In this document: positions 43,909-52,832 of the stretch, piece after piece
Layout of the letters: every line of letters begins with the position of its first letter
Numbering within the stretch: position 1 is the stretch's first letter
DNA from: a gamma proteobacterium NOR5-3
GTDB taxonomy: Bacteria > Pseudomonadota > Gammaproteobacteria > Pseudomonadales > Halieaceae
DNA: 64,000 nt
Assembly: GCA_000158155.1 (NCBI GenBank)
Contig: DS999406.1
Location: 330,466 to 394,465 of the forward strand
Reading direction: 5' to 3'
Made by a program: the position numbers and the translations under genes
The notes under the pieces: generated by a model
The model's input: the letters and a program-made list of their open reading frames with translations, nothing else
Told to the model about the DNA's origin: nothing
The model's database searches: none

Positions 43909-45271
43909 TTCCAGCCGGATCAAACACCCGTTTGAGTTGCGCCATGAGGGCAATCTCTGCCTCGGACCGACTGTAAGCCAGATAAGGTTTTTTCAGTAAG
44001 CCCACACCGTGCTCCGCCGAAATACTCCCGCCGTGGCGGGCCACAGACTCGAACACACCCTTACTCACGGATCCGCAGCGCGCCTGAAACTCCTCCATGG
44101 GCATGGCATCGGGCTTGAGAATGTTAAGGTGCACATTGCCATCACCGATGTGACCGAACCAGATGATTTCAAAATCGGGATAGTTGGCGCTTACCAACCC
44201 CTCAACCTCCTCCAATAGTGACGGCACGCGAGAGACAATCGTCGAAATATCGTTTTTGTAGGGCGTCCATCGCGAGATGGTCTCTGAGATATCCTCCCGC
44301 AATCGCCACAGTGCCTTGGCCTGAGCCAGGCTCTGGCTCATGACGCCGTCTTCGACCCAGCCCTCTTCTACGCAGCGTTCAAAGCACTCCATGGCGGCGA
44401 CTTCGGCGCGCTCATCGCTCTTTTCAAACTCCAGCAACGCGTAGTAGCGACTTGCGGTGGCAAAGGGTCGCGCCAGTCCCTGATGCTCGACAACTTTGGC
44501 CAGCGCCTCTTCGGAGAAAAACTCAAAGGCCTCCAGGCGCACGCAGTCCCGAAAGGCGCGAAGCACCTCCATGATCGACGCCATATCCGGGGTGCCCAAC
44601 ACCATGACGGCGCGCTCGGCGGGCTGGGCCTCCAGGCGCATGGTGGCCTCGACGATAATCCCCAGGGTCCCTTCACTGCCAATCATGAGGTGCCGAAAAT
44701 CGTAACCGGCGTTGTTCTTTAACAACCCCCGATTCAGGTCCAATAGCTCTCCCGTGCCGGTGACCACTTTTAATCCCGCCACCCAGTCGCGCGTCATGCC
44801 GTAGCGAATCACCTTAATGCCACCGGCATTCGTCGCGATATTGCCGCCAATCTGGCTGGAGCCGCTGGAGGCAAAATCCACGGGATAGAACAACCCCTGG
44901 CTCTCGGCAAACTCCTGAAGTTGCGCGGTTACCGCCCCCGCGTCACAGCACACGGTGCGGTCCGTGGCGTTAAAGTCGCGGATGTCATTCATACGATCCA
45001 AAGCGATAACGACCTCACCCTGGGCGGCCACGGCGCCGGCGGATAAACCACTGCGCCCGCCTGAGGGCACCAGCGCGACCTTTTCTGCGCAGGCCCAGCG
45101 CACAATGGCCTGAACCTGTTCTATGGATGCGGGTAACACCACCGCTGCGGGATTGGGGCTATGTACTCTGGTCCAATCGCGCCCGTAGCGGAGGCAGGAT
45201 TCGCTGTCAGTAAGCAGGCCTTTTTCGTCGACCAGCGACGCCAGTGATTCGAGTTGTTGGGGACTTAGCAA
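43877..45271 (-). CDS. FAD-binding oxidase, GlcD/2-hydroxyacid dehydrogenase type
   Basis: A 464-residue flavoprotein of the D-lactate, D-2-hydroxyglutarate and glycolate oxidase family. The FAD pyrophosphate loop is [20 protein letters not shown], with [20 protein letters not shown]. The substrate domain ends with [15 protein letters not shown] and [18 protein letters not shown]. Placed next to serA it may reoxidise the 2-hydroxyglutarate that SerA makes, a pairing known in Pseudomonas; that link is inferred. A TTG at 45271 with GGAGAG 4 bases upstream gives the natural start; the longer frame to 45373 looks spurious. Confidence 0.87.
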   Translation of the reverse strand: MLSPQQLESLASLVDEKGLLTDSESCLRYGRDWTRVHSPNPAAVVLPASIEQVQAIVRWACAEKVALVPSGGRSGLSAGAVAAQGEVVIALDRMNDIRDFNATDRTVCCDAGAVTAQLQEFAESQGLFYPVDFASSGSSQIGGNIATNAGGIKVIRYGMTRDWVAGLKVVTGTGELLDLNRGLLKNNAGYDFRHLMIGSEGTLGIIVEATMRLEAQPAERAVMVLGTPDMASIMEVLRAFRDCVRLEAFEFFSEEALAKVVEHQGLARPFATASRYYALLEFEKSDERAEVAAMECFERCVEEGWVEDGVMSQSLAQAKALWRLREDISETISRWTPYKNDISTIVSRVPSLLEEVEGLVSANYPDFEIIWFGHIGDGNVHLNILKPDAMPMEEFQARCGSVSKGVFESVARHGGSISAEHGVGLLKKPYLAYSRSEAEIALMAQLKRVFDPAGIMNPGKILDA

Positions 45272-45413
45272 GGGGCTCTCCGGGAAAATACCGAGGTCAG
45301 GTCGCGGGCTCCAGATGCCGCGGCGGCGTATGCTACCATGCGCCGCCGCGGCGCTATGCTGCGAGACTATCATTTCAAAACACCCTGCAGAGTTACCCGA
45401 GAGTTATCCAAAA

Positions 45414-46643
45414 ATGGCGCAGCAATCCCTGGAAAAAACGAAAATCCGCATCCTGCTGCTGGAGGGCGTACACCCCTCGGCGATCGAAATCCTCAATCGC
45501 GCCGGGTACTTCAATATTGAGCATCACAGCAAATCCCTGCCTGAGGAAGAACTCAAGGCAGCGATTGCCAATGCGCACTTTGTGGGCATCCGCTCACGCA
45601 CGCAACTGAGCGAAGAGATTCTCGCTGCGGCACCCAAACTCATCGCCATTGGCTGCTTTTGTATCGGCACTAATCAGGTGGATCTCGATGCGGCTACGCG
45701 CCGCGGCATCGTGGTATTTAACGCGCCGTTTTCCAATACCCGCAGCGTTGCTGAGCTGGTCATCGCCGAAGCCATTCTTTTGCTACGGGGCCTGCCTGCC
45801 AAGAACGCCGCTGCGCACCGCGGAGAGTGGCAGAAGTCCGCGGCGCATTCCTATGAAATTCGCGGCAAGCGCCTGGGCATCATAGGCTACGGCAACATCG
45901 GCATGCAGCTGGGCATTATTGCCGAGGGCCTAGGCATGCGCGTGCAGTTTCACGATGTGATCAACCGCCTGCCCCTGGGCAACGCCCAGCAGGTGCTGAG
46001 TCTGGATACCCTGCTGGCCAACTCCGATGTGGTGAGCCTGCACGTCCCGGAAACCGCCGCCACCCACAACATGATCGGGGCGCGCGAACTCGCCCTGATG
46101 CCCCAAGGCAGTATTTTAATCAATGCCTCCCGGGGCACCGTGGTGGATATTGATGCCCTGGCCGCCGCACTGGAAACCGGACATATTCGTGGGACGGCAA
46201 TTGATGTGTTTCCCGTAGAGCCCCGGTCCAATGACGACGAGTTTGTATCGCCGCTGCGGGCCTTTGACAATGCGTTTCTCACGCCGCATGTCGGTGGCAG
46301 CACCATGGAAGCTCAGGCTAATATCGGGGCTGAAGTTGCCGAGAAATTGTCGAGATATTCTGACAACGGTACCACCACAAGTTCGGTTAATATGCCTGAA
46401 GTGGCGCTGCCAGAGCATGACGGCTGCCACCGTTTACTTCATATACACAGGAACGTTCCTGGCGTGATGGGTGCAATTAACAACATTTTTTCAGAAATTG
46501 GGGTCAACATCGCGGCCCAGTATCTACAGACCAACGAGCATGTGGGTTATGTGGTTATCGATATTGACGCGGAATACTCAGAAGTCGCCCTCGAGAAACT
46601 GACGGCGCTGGAAACTACATTACGGTGTCGGGTATTGTTTTAA
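45414..46643 (+). CDS. serA: D-3-phosphoglycerate dehydrogenase
   Basis: A 409-residue enzyme oxidising 3-phosphoglycerate, the first step of serine synthesis. The NAD-binding loop is LGIIGYGNIGMQLGIIAEGL. The catalytic Arg and His regions are ILINASRGTVVDIDAL and FLTPHVGGSTMEA. A C-terminal ACT domain (about residues 330-409, HRNVPGVMGAINNIFSEIGV) gives serine feedback. Length equals E. coli SerA. The ATG at 45414 is chosen because it starts the conserved region; an ATG at 45315 would add an unrelated tail. It diverges from the FAD oxidase gene. Confidence 0.96.
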   Translation: MAQQSLEKTKIRILLLEGVHPSAIEILNRAGYFNIEHHSKSLPEEELKAAIANAHFVGIRSRTQLSEEILAAAPKLIAIGCFCIGTNQVDLDAATRRGIVVFNAPFSNTRSVAELVIAEAILLLRGLPAKNAAAHRGEWQKSAAHSYEIRGKRLGIIGYGNIGMQLGIIAEGLGMRVQFHDVINRLPLGNAQQVLSLDTLLANSDVVSLHVPETAATHNMIGARELALMPQGSILINASRGTVVDIDALAAALETGHIRGTAIDVFPVEPRSNDDEFVSPLRAFDNAFLTPHVGGSTMEAQANIGAEVAEKLSRYSDNGTTTSSVNMPEVALPEHDGCHRLLHIHRNVPGVMGAINNIFSEIGVNIAAQYLQTNEHVGYVVIDIDAEYSEVALEKLTALETTLRCRVLF

Positions 46644-46675
46644 TAGACCGATCTACAGTAATAGCGGAGGCAACA

Positions 46676-48034
46676 GTGGCGGCCAATGCTCGGATAACTA
46701 CCGCGGCTATCTTTGTAATAGTGGTTTCCCCGGTGTTTGCCTCATCAGCAGAGGCGACCGTCGTGGACGCCGGTCGCCCCCAATGCTGTTCATCAATCGC
46801 GCCTGAAATGCCGCCCGCCACGCACTACGGCGCAACTATGTATCGCAAGAGCGATCAGCTAAACCACTCAGAATTCTCCCTGTCCACACCCGCGGATCCT
46901 AGCGCCTCAGTGGAAGACCTGCTGGCGGAGGTCGAGCGCCTCGAGCAGCAGGAAGGCCCCATGAGTTCGGGGCTGGCCAGGCCGCTCGCTGACCTCGGCT
47001 ATGCGTATCTGACCAGAAATCGCAGTAGTGAAGCCATCCGATATCTGCAGCGGAGCATTCATCTGGCCCGGGTTAGCGAGGGGCTCTATGCCCCGTCCCA
47101 GGAAGAAATGCTGGAACAGCTGATTGCTGCCTATATTAGCCAGGGCAACTTTATGGCTGCTGATGAACAGCAAACCTATCTGTTCCGCGTAAAGAGCTTC
47201 CAGAGAGAGCATCCAGGCAATCCGCAAAGACTAGAGGCCACCCTCCGCTACGCGAACTGGATGCGCGTCGCCTATCTCGGGGATCTTGATCGAGAGCGAT
47301 ACCCTCGCCTGGTCGGCCTGAACGACTTATATGAAGAAGCCATTGAAGAGCTCGAAGAAGCCGAGGGAAAAAACAGCCCGGATCTCCTCCCCTATCTTCA
47401 GGGTCGTATTGAACTGTCTTACCTGATCTCCGTGTATCCCGGGGAACAGGAAACAGGGTTTCGGGCAGACGCTCGGCAGCCCACAGACTTTGAACTTGCG
47501 AGCGATGCACAATTGCGCTTTTGGCGCATACGGGATCACAATTTTCGCTATGGACTGGAGGCTCTGGAGCAGAAGGAAGAGATTCTCCAGGCCAATCCCG
47601 AGAGCCGCCCGGAGGAACACGCCGCTGCCCGTCTTGCTCTGGCCGACTGGTATCAGTGGCATCGGCGCTACGCCAAGGCCATACGGCTGTATGAAGAAGT
47701 CTGGGACATCATGGTCGATGAGGAAAATGCCCAAGCCTGGCTCCAACAGAAATTTTCAATTCCCCTGGAATTGCCCCGCACCGATGTGTTTAAGCCTGGC
47801 CAGGTACCTCTTGGAACGCTCAATACCGCAGAGATCAGTATGGATTTCACCGTATCCCGGCACGGGGAAGCCAAAGACATAAAGATCCTCACAGAAGTCA
47901 CGGACAAGGACATGCAGTCGGCCATTACTCGGGCTTACCACTATTTGCGGAATATGCGTTTTCGCCCAAGTCTGGATAATGGTGAAGTAGTCGCCACACC
48001 ACACATTGAGCGTAACTACCAAATCAGGTACTAG
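46676..48034 (+). CDS. Exported TPR protein with TonB C-terminal-like domain
   Basis: A 452-residue protein. A GTG at 46676 with GGAGG 5 bases upstream starts a signal peptide (AIFVIVVSPVFASSAEA). Residues about 75-170 hold tetratricopeptide-like helices (ADLGYAYLTRNRSSEAIRYL), and a further helical pair is near 340. The last 75 residues or so (ISMDFTVSRHGEAKDIKIL ... HYLRNMRFRPSLDNGE) follow the TonB C-terminal strand-helix-strand pattern. Unlike TonB it has no membrane anchor after cleavage. It is followed after 5 bases by an Asp/Asn hydroxylase gene and lies in the TonB-receptor cluster. Function inferred only. Confidence 0.7.
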   Translation: MAANARITTAAIFVIVVSPVFASSAEATVVDAGRPQCCSSIAPEMPPATHYGATMYRKSDQLNHSEFSLSTPADPSASVEDLLAEVERLEQQEGPMSSGLARPLADLGYAYLTRNRSSEAIRYLQRSIHLARVSEGLYAPSQEEMLEQLIAAYISQGNFMAADEQQTYLFRVKSFQREHPGNPQRLEATLRYANWMRVAYLGDLDRERYPRLVGLNDLYEEAIEELEEAEGKNSPDLLPYLQGRIELSYLISVYPGEQETGFRADARQPTDFELASDAQLRFWRIRDHNFRYGLEALEQKEEILQANPESRPEEHAAARLALADWYQWHRRYAKAIRLYEEVWDIMVDEENAQAWLQQKFSIPLELPRTDVFKPGQVPLGTLNTAEISMDFTVSRHGEAKDIKILTEVTDKDMQSAITRAYHYLRNMRFRPSLDNGEVVATPHIERNYQIRY

Positions 48035-48039
48035 GCCCC

Positions 48040-49215
48040 ATGGCAGACCCAAACACGTTACAGAAAATCATCACCGAGGCGCAGGGCCTGGTGCGTCGAG
48101 GCAACGGCCGGGACGCATTGGCAATGCTTGAAAATGCCGCGCCAAGCTATCCGGATAATATCGACCTCTACATGAACCTGGCGATTGCCCACCGGGCTCT
48201 GGGTGATTATCCCGCGGCTATTAAAAATCTAAACGCTGTGCTGGCTATTGATCCCTATACGTTCATGGCTCTGCTCTCCAAAGGCTCCATCCTCGAGCAG
48301 ATGGGTCGGGTTCGTAACGCTGTGGAGATCTATCGCAACGCCCTGAGCATCGCCCCGCCGGAGTCGAATATGCCCCCCTCTCTGGCTGCGCCCATACAGC
48401 ACGCAAGAGAGCTCATCGACCAGCAGGCTCAGGCCATGGCCGAACACTTCCGCAATGCTCTGGGACCGTTGCTGGAGAAGCATGAGGGACAAGCCCTCGG
48501 ACGCTTTACGGAGTGCATGGATATCGTTGCCGGCACCAAACGGGTGTACAACGCTGAGCCCGTGCAGGTGCATTACCCTCAGCTTCCGGCCATCCCGTTT
48601 TTTGACCGGGAGCATTTCCCCTGGCTTGAAAGCCTGGAAGCGGCCACAGACGATATTCGGGGTGAGCTCCAAACCCTCCTCGATGCGGGCCTGCCGGGCT
48701 TTACACCCTATGTGCAATATGCACATGGCACTCCGGAGAACCAGTTCAAACCCCTCAATCATTCCCAGGAATGGAGCTCTCTGTGGCTCTGGAAAGATGG
48801 AGAAGCACAGCAGGAGTCGATCGCCCGCTGCCCTAAGACCGCCGCGCTTTTGGAGCAGCTACCCTTGGCCGACCAACCCGGCTTTGCGCCCACGGCATTA
48901 TTTTCCGCCCTTGCGGCCCATACACGAATTCCCCCTCATACGGGCTCTACCAACGCGCGACTATTGGTGCACTTGCCGCTGGTACTGCCCGGACCGGCTG
49001 GTTTCCGGGTGGGCAATGAGGTACGGGAATGGCGCATGGGGGAGGCCTGGGTCTTTGATGACACCATCGAGCACGAAGCCTGGAACGATGCGGACTCAAC
49101 TCGGGTCATCATGATCTTTGATATTTGGAACCCCCTGTTGAGTGCCGCGGAACGCGAGCTGGTATCAGCGCTTCTTACTACACACAGCGACTGGTTTTCG
49201 AGCCCCGGAGGCTGA
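48040..49215 (+). CDS. TPR-linked Asp/Asn beta-hydroxylase-like protein
   Basis: A 391-residue protein. N-terminal TPR-like helices occupy about residues 5-100 (IDLYMNLAIAHRALGDYPAA). The C-terminal half is an aspartyl/asparaginyl beta-hydroxylase domain, a 2-oxoglutarate and iron enzyme. The probable iron ligands are His300 (PHTGSTNARLLVHLPL) and His345 (FDDTIEHEAWND), spaced as in animal AspH to within one residue, with Arg355 for 2-oxoglutarate. Family members hydroxylate proteins, peptides or lipids. No signal peptide is seen, so it should be cytoplasmic. It forms an operon with the TPR-TonB_C gene. Confidence 0.85.
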   Translation: MADPNTLQKIITEAQGLVRRGNGRDALAMLENAAPSYPDNIDLYMNLAIAHRALGDYPAAIKNLNAVLAIDPYTFMALLSKGSILEQMGRVRNAVEIYRNALSIAPPESNMPPSLAAPIQHARELIDQQAQAMAEHFRNALGPLLEKHEGQALGRFTECMDIVAGTKRVYNAEPVQVHYPQLPAIPFFDREHFPWLESLEAATDDIRGELQTLLDAGLPGFTPYVQYAHGTPENQFKPLNHSQEWSSLWLWKDGEAQQESIARCPKTAALLEQLPLADQPGFAPTALFSALAAHTRIPPHTGSTNARLLVHLPLVLPGPAGFRVGNEVREWRMGEAWVFDDTIEHEAWNDADSTRVIMIFDIWNPLLSAAERELVSALLTTHSDWFSSPGG

Positions 49216-49248
49216 TAGACATTAACATTTCCGGTTGACCAAGCGAAT

Positions 49249-50814
49249 TCACCGGCCCTGGGCAAGCTCCTTGCGCAGGCGTGCCGCAACGGTTTCAAAG
49301 GCAGCGCCCCCGCGGCTCCAGGCACCGACCTCAACTTCCCGAACTTCCGGACCATTCGGGCCGTCGCTATCAAGCACGGCATCTTCCCATTCCAGCGAAC
49401 AATGCTCGAGGATCCGCGCTGCCTGCCCAGGCATGTCCTGGAGCAGGTCTTCGTAGGTAACGTCGAGAATCTGATCGGGGAAAAGCGCTTTCCAGTGTTC
49501 CATATGCTGGTGGTAGCTCAGGTAGTAATCAACCAGCTCATCAAGATCGTAGGAGTAGCTGTGCGCGCCAAAAAAGAGCGTTGTGAATAACCCGTAGCAA
49601 TGATCCACCGGGTCCCGACAAAGATGAATAAAACGCGCCCCGGGCACGGCCGCAGTGATAAAACCCATATAAAGAAACTGGTATAGCGTGCTGTCTAAAA
49701 TTTCCTGACCGTCAGCCATCGCCTCGCGCCGGGTTTCAAGATAGCGACGTCCAAGCTCATCAAAATCGATAGCCAGACAGGCCTCGGCGTCAGAAGTCTC
49801 CTCAGGTGCAGCTTTGGATACCAGGGTACTCATCAGTCGCTTGAAATCGCCGTACTCACCAATCGGGGCAAGAGCGCTGTGCCGGGTGAGCAAGCGCGTG
49901 ACCCGCGGCTCCCCGGCCCCGGGCAACCCCACTAAGAACACCGGTTTTGCGGTACTGGTGCTAAGATCCAGCTGGGCCAGCCGCGCTGCGAGAACGCGCT
50001 CCCGGATATCCGCCTGGGCGCCCAGTTCAACGGCAGCGCTATAAGACAGCATTGTTCGATATTCCCGGGCTCCGGCCAGGTAAGCGGCCGCAGACTCCTG
50101 ATAATCGCCGATTTCTTCAGACTCCAGGGCGATGGCGTAGTGGGTTAGCGCCCGGGTTTGCCTCTCGGCATTGCTAGTGGCGGCGTCGGTATCGGCTGGA
50201 GCACCGCTGGCATCCAAGATGCTTCGAAGCTCTGCGATGTGGTTGAGTTCTGGCATCGCAGGTCGCAATCGTGAGCGCAGGTGCAAAGCCCCAGAGTGCC
50301 GGGACTCTTTTTGCAGAACGGCGTCCAGGTAACCCATGGCTTCCTCCGGGTGCTGGAGCTGGCATTCTGCGACCGCGAGCAGGTAAAGCACCGACAGGTT
50401 CCCCGGCAGACGGGCAAGGCCCGCCACCAGACAATCCCGGGCGTCAGACAATTGAAGCAGATCGAGAAAAATCCGGGCAAGCCGGCACAGGAGCTGCTCA
50501 TTGACACTATCCAAGGGCAGGCCGTTTCGAGCCACTTCCAGAGCCTGCTTTCGTCGCCCGTCTCCAATTAGCAACTCGGCCTTGCGAATAAAGATTCGCG
50601 GGTGGGCAGCGACCGACTCGGGGAGAGCATCGAGATGCGCAAGCGCGTCCACCGCATCGCCTCGCAAGCTACTGACATCGGATGCAAACAGGCGCACTTC
50701 CGCGTGCTCGGGAAAACGCGTCACAAGGCTGGCGGCTAGAACCTGGGCCTCGTCAATCCGCTGCGCCTGCAGCAGCATGGAGCCCTCGTTAAGCAGTTCC
50801 TGCAAAGTTCTCAT
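49249..50814 (-). CDS. TPR-sulfotransferase-like fusion protein
   Basis: A 521-residue protein. Residues about 1-260 are tetratricopeptide-like helices; the rest is a sulfotransferase domain with GARFIHLCRDPVDHCYGLF (3'-phosphate-binding part) and FPDQILDVTYEDLLQDM. The usual 5'-phosphosulfate loop (LPRSGTT-like) is altered to VGLPGAGEPRVTR at about residues 294-307, losing the Arg-Ser and the Thr pair. Activity is therefore uncertain. Such TPR-sulfotransferases resemble tyrosylprotein sulfotransferases. The ATG at 50814 is preferred over the frame opening at 50916. It lies 31 bases after the 2OG-oxygenase gene. Confidence 0.82.
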   Translation of the reverse strand: MRTLQELLNEGSMLLQAQRIDEAQVLAASLVTRFPEHAEVRLFASDVSSLRGDAVDALAHLDALPESVAAHPRIFIRKAELLIGDGRRKQALEVARNGLPLDSVNEQLLCRLARIFLDLLQLSDARDCLVAGLARLPGNLSVLYLLAVAECQLQHPEEAMGYLDAVLQKESRHSGALHLRSRLRPAMPELNHIAELRSILDASGAPADTDAATSNAERQTRALTHYAIALESEEIGDYQESAAAYLAGAREYRTMLSYSAAVELGAQADIRERVLAARLAQLDLSTSTAKPVFLVGLPGAGEPRVTRLLTRHSALAPIGEYGDFKRLMSTLVSKAAPEETSDAEACLAIDFDELGRRYLETRREAMADGQEILDSTLYQFLYMGFITAAVPGARFIHLCRDPVDHCYGLFTTLFFGAHSYSYDLDELVDYYLSYHQHMEHWKALFPDQILDVTYEDLLQDMPGQAARILEHCSLEWEDAVLDSDGPNGPEVREVEVGAWSRGGAAFETVAARLRKELAQGR

Positions 50815-50845
50815 GGTGGTCACCGGGTGTCCTTGGGGGCCAAAG

Positions 50846-52678
50846 TCAGGGCTGGGGAAGAAGATCAAAGGCCACGCTAATGCGCGGCTGCTCAGAATAA
50901 AAGGGCAGGGTGCCATGCCACATGTACGAGGGAAACAGTACCAGGGTACCCACCGCGGGTTTCAGAACCCGGCACGGCGCAAGATCAAGGCCGAGCTCAC
51001 CCATGGGAGCACCAAACTGGATATGCCCTTCAGTACCCTCGCCCTGCTGAACCTCGTCTGGCAAAGCAATATACAGGGCCGAACTCATCCAACCCTCACT
51101 GTGTATATGGTTGGCATGATACCCCTGATCCCGAAGGCGCACCGACCAGGCGCCGGAAAACGTCATTCCATCGCCCCGGGGATGCGCCGGCCTCCGGCCC
51201 CAGAAGGGGTGCCTCCCATCATCGGGGAAACTAGCGATAGCACTCGCCACCGCAACGCGAATCTGCTGTTCAAGGGTGGCGAGCAACGGATGCTTGAGAC
51301 GGAATAGAAACCCATTGGTCTGGGTGCCACCCCGGACGCTTTGCTCAAGGGGCTGGGCGTTGCTGTGATGAAGGCTTTCGATCACCTCGCGCAGGGCCGC
51401 GAAGAAGGCACCGCGGTCGCTGAATTCAGCCGGCACCGGCACCTCTACCGGGACCACCATGCGCTCGTAGTCCATGAGCCAGTGCTCCCGGCTATCCCCG
51501 AGAAGCTGCCAGGCCGTGCCTCGGTAAGCCAGCATCGTCTGGTCAAAGGGGTTGCGCTGCAACGCCTGGGCGCACACCTGCTCTGCCCGATCCGGCTCAC
51601 CGGCGATCAACAGCTGCATGGCAAAATCATGACTCACGGAGCTTTGCTCCGGAAACCGCGACAGGAGCGCTTCAAAAAGACCCATAGACTCCCGGAGACT
51701 CCCGTTACGCGCCAGATCCAACGCCTCCAGCGCAAGAATACCCGGCGTGTCCGGGCAACCCAATTGGCGGGCATGGGTCAGGGTGCTGGACGCCTCGTCG
51801 TGGCGATCCAGGCGCTTGAGAAGTTGTATCAGAGTCTCCCAGAGCGCAGCGTTTACTGGCTCAGCGGCGGCTGCGTTTTTGAGCAGGGCCAAGGGGTCCT
51901 CGGGCTCACCCGAGGAGAAATGCAGATGTGCGGCGGAGCGTTGCAAAAGCGCGTGGCCGGGAAATCGACCGGCACCCTGTTTTGCCACTTGATACGCCGC
52001 ACCAATGTCACCCGCATCCAACAATGCTGCAGCCCAGTTGCGGTACAAATCAGGAGAATCAAACCCGCAATGCCGGGCTTTCCCATAAGCGTCAGCGGCG
52101 CCTCCAAAATCGCAGTCCTGGCGCAGCAGTTGGGCCTGGGAATAGTGCAGGCGCGGGGCCTTCGGCGACCCTTTAAGGCCGGTGCGGCAATAGGCTAAAG
52201 CTGCCTCCAGATCACCGCGCTTTTGCGCGATGGCCGCCGCTAGCTCCCAGGACGCGGGATCGCCTTTCGCCAATTTCAATAGTTTTGTTACCGCTCGGCC
52301 AGCCTCTATCAATTGCTCCCGATGGAGCAGAAACAGCGCAAGAGCCCGCCAGGCCCCGGCATTCTGGGGGCCTAGTTTGACCGCTTTGCGCAGGGCGCGC
52401 TCAGCCTGAGTGAAGCGTCCAAGATCCCTAAGCACCCGGGCATGGCCAAGCAACAGCGCCAGGGTTTTGGGGGCAATCCGGAGCGCATCTGTGAAAGCTT
52501 TGTCCGCTAACTCAAGCTGACCGCTTTTTTGCAGAGCGCTGGCCAGCAAGTGCATTGCTTTGATTTCGTTGGGCACGAGCCGCAGGAGTTGCTGACAGCT
52601 TTGTATGCACGCCTCTATACGGTTTTGCTGCAGCAGTAGCTGGGCCTGCTGTAACTGCTGGGGGACAGTGGGTGTCAC
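50846..52678 (-). CDS. TPR-2OG-Fe(II) oxygenase fusion protein
   Basis: A 610-residue protein with a GTG start. About 400 N-terminal residues are TPR helices (for example QNAGAWRALALFLLHREQLI). The C-terminal domain is a 2-oxoglutarate-iron oxygenase of the TIGR02466 kind. Likely ligands are His524/His526 (HANHIHSEGW), His588 (PSYMWHGTLPF) and Arg599 for 2-oxoglutarate. No signal peptide is seen. It lies between the TonB-dependent receptor gene upstream and the sulfotransferase gene downstream, on the same strand, though a terminator separates it from the receptor. A peptide or protein hydroxylase role is inferred. Confidence 0.85.
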   Translation of the reverse strand: MTPTVPQQLQQAQLLLQQNRIEACIQSCQQLLRLVPNEIKAMHLLASALQKSGQLELADKAFTDALRIAPKTLALLLGHARVLRDLGRFTQAERALRKAVKLGPQNAGAWRALALFLLHREQLIEAGRAVTKLLKLAKGDPASWELAAAIAQKRGDLEAALAYCRTGLKGSPKAPRLHYSQAQLLRQDCDFGGAADAYGKARHCGFDSPDLYRNWAAALLDAGDIGAAYQVAKQGAGRFPGHALLQRSAAHLHFSSGEPEDPLALLKNAAAAEPVNAALWETLIQLLKRLDRHDEASSTLTHARQLGCPDTPGILALEALDLARNGSLRESMGLFEALLSRFPEQSSVSHDFAMQLLIAGEPDRAEQVCAQALQRNPFDQTMLAYRGTAWQLLGDSREHWLMDYERMVVPVEVPVPAEFSDRGAFFAALREVIESLHHSNAQPLEQSVRGGTQTNGFLFRLKHPLLATLEQQIRVAVASAIASFPDDGRHPFWGRRPAHPRGDGMTFSGAWSVRLRDQGYHANHIHSEGWMSSALYIALPDEVQQGEGTEGHIQFGAPMGELGLDLAPCRVLKPAVGTLVLFPSYMWHGTLPFYSEQPRISVAFDLLPQP

Positions 52679-52784
52679 TTGATAAAAAGCTCGCTAACAT
52701 TCGGACAAATACACTTCATAGCTGGCAAGTGTGCACGAAAACCAGGTATTAGGCTAAAAATGCAAAAAGCCGACGAAAAAAAGT

Positions 52785-52813
52785 CAAAAAAAAGGGCCGA
52801 CAGAGTCGGCCCT
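52785..52813 (-). terminator. Terminator of the TonB-dependent receptor gene
   Basis: An 8-bp perfect stem (GGGCCGAC and GTCGGCCC), extended by an A-T pair, with a 3-base loop. It is followed on the minus strand by a run of eight T. It sits 20 bases past the receptor stop, so the downstream oxygenase gene probably has its own promoter or depends on read-through. Confidence 0.93.
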
Positions 52814-52832
52814 CGAGTACTGCAGTCAGCTC

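Noticed and set aside
51341-52198. 285-codon open frame on the plus strand
   Set aside because: It is antisense to the TPR repeats of the 2OG-oxygenase fusion; open antisense frames are expected in GC-rich repeat regions.
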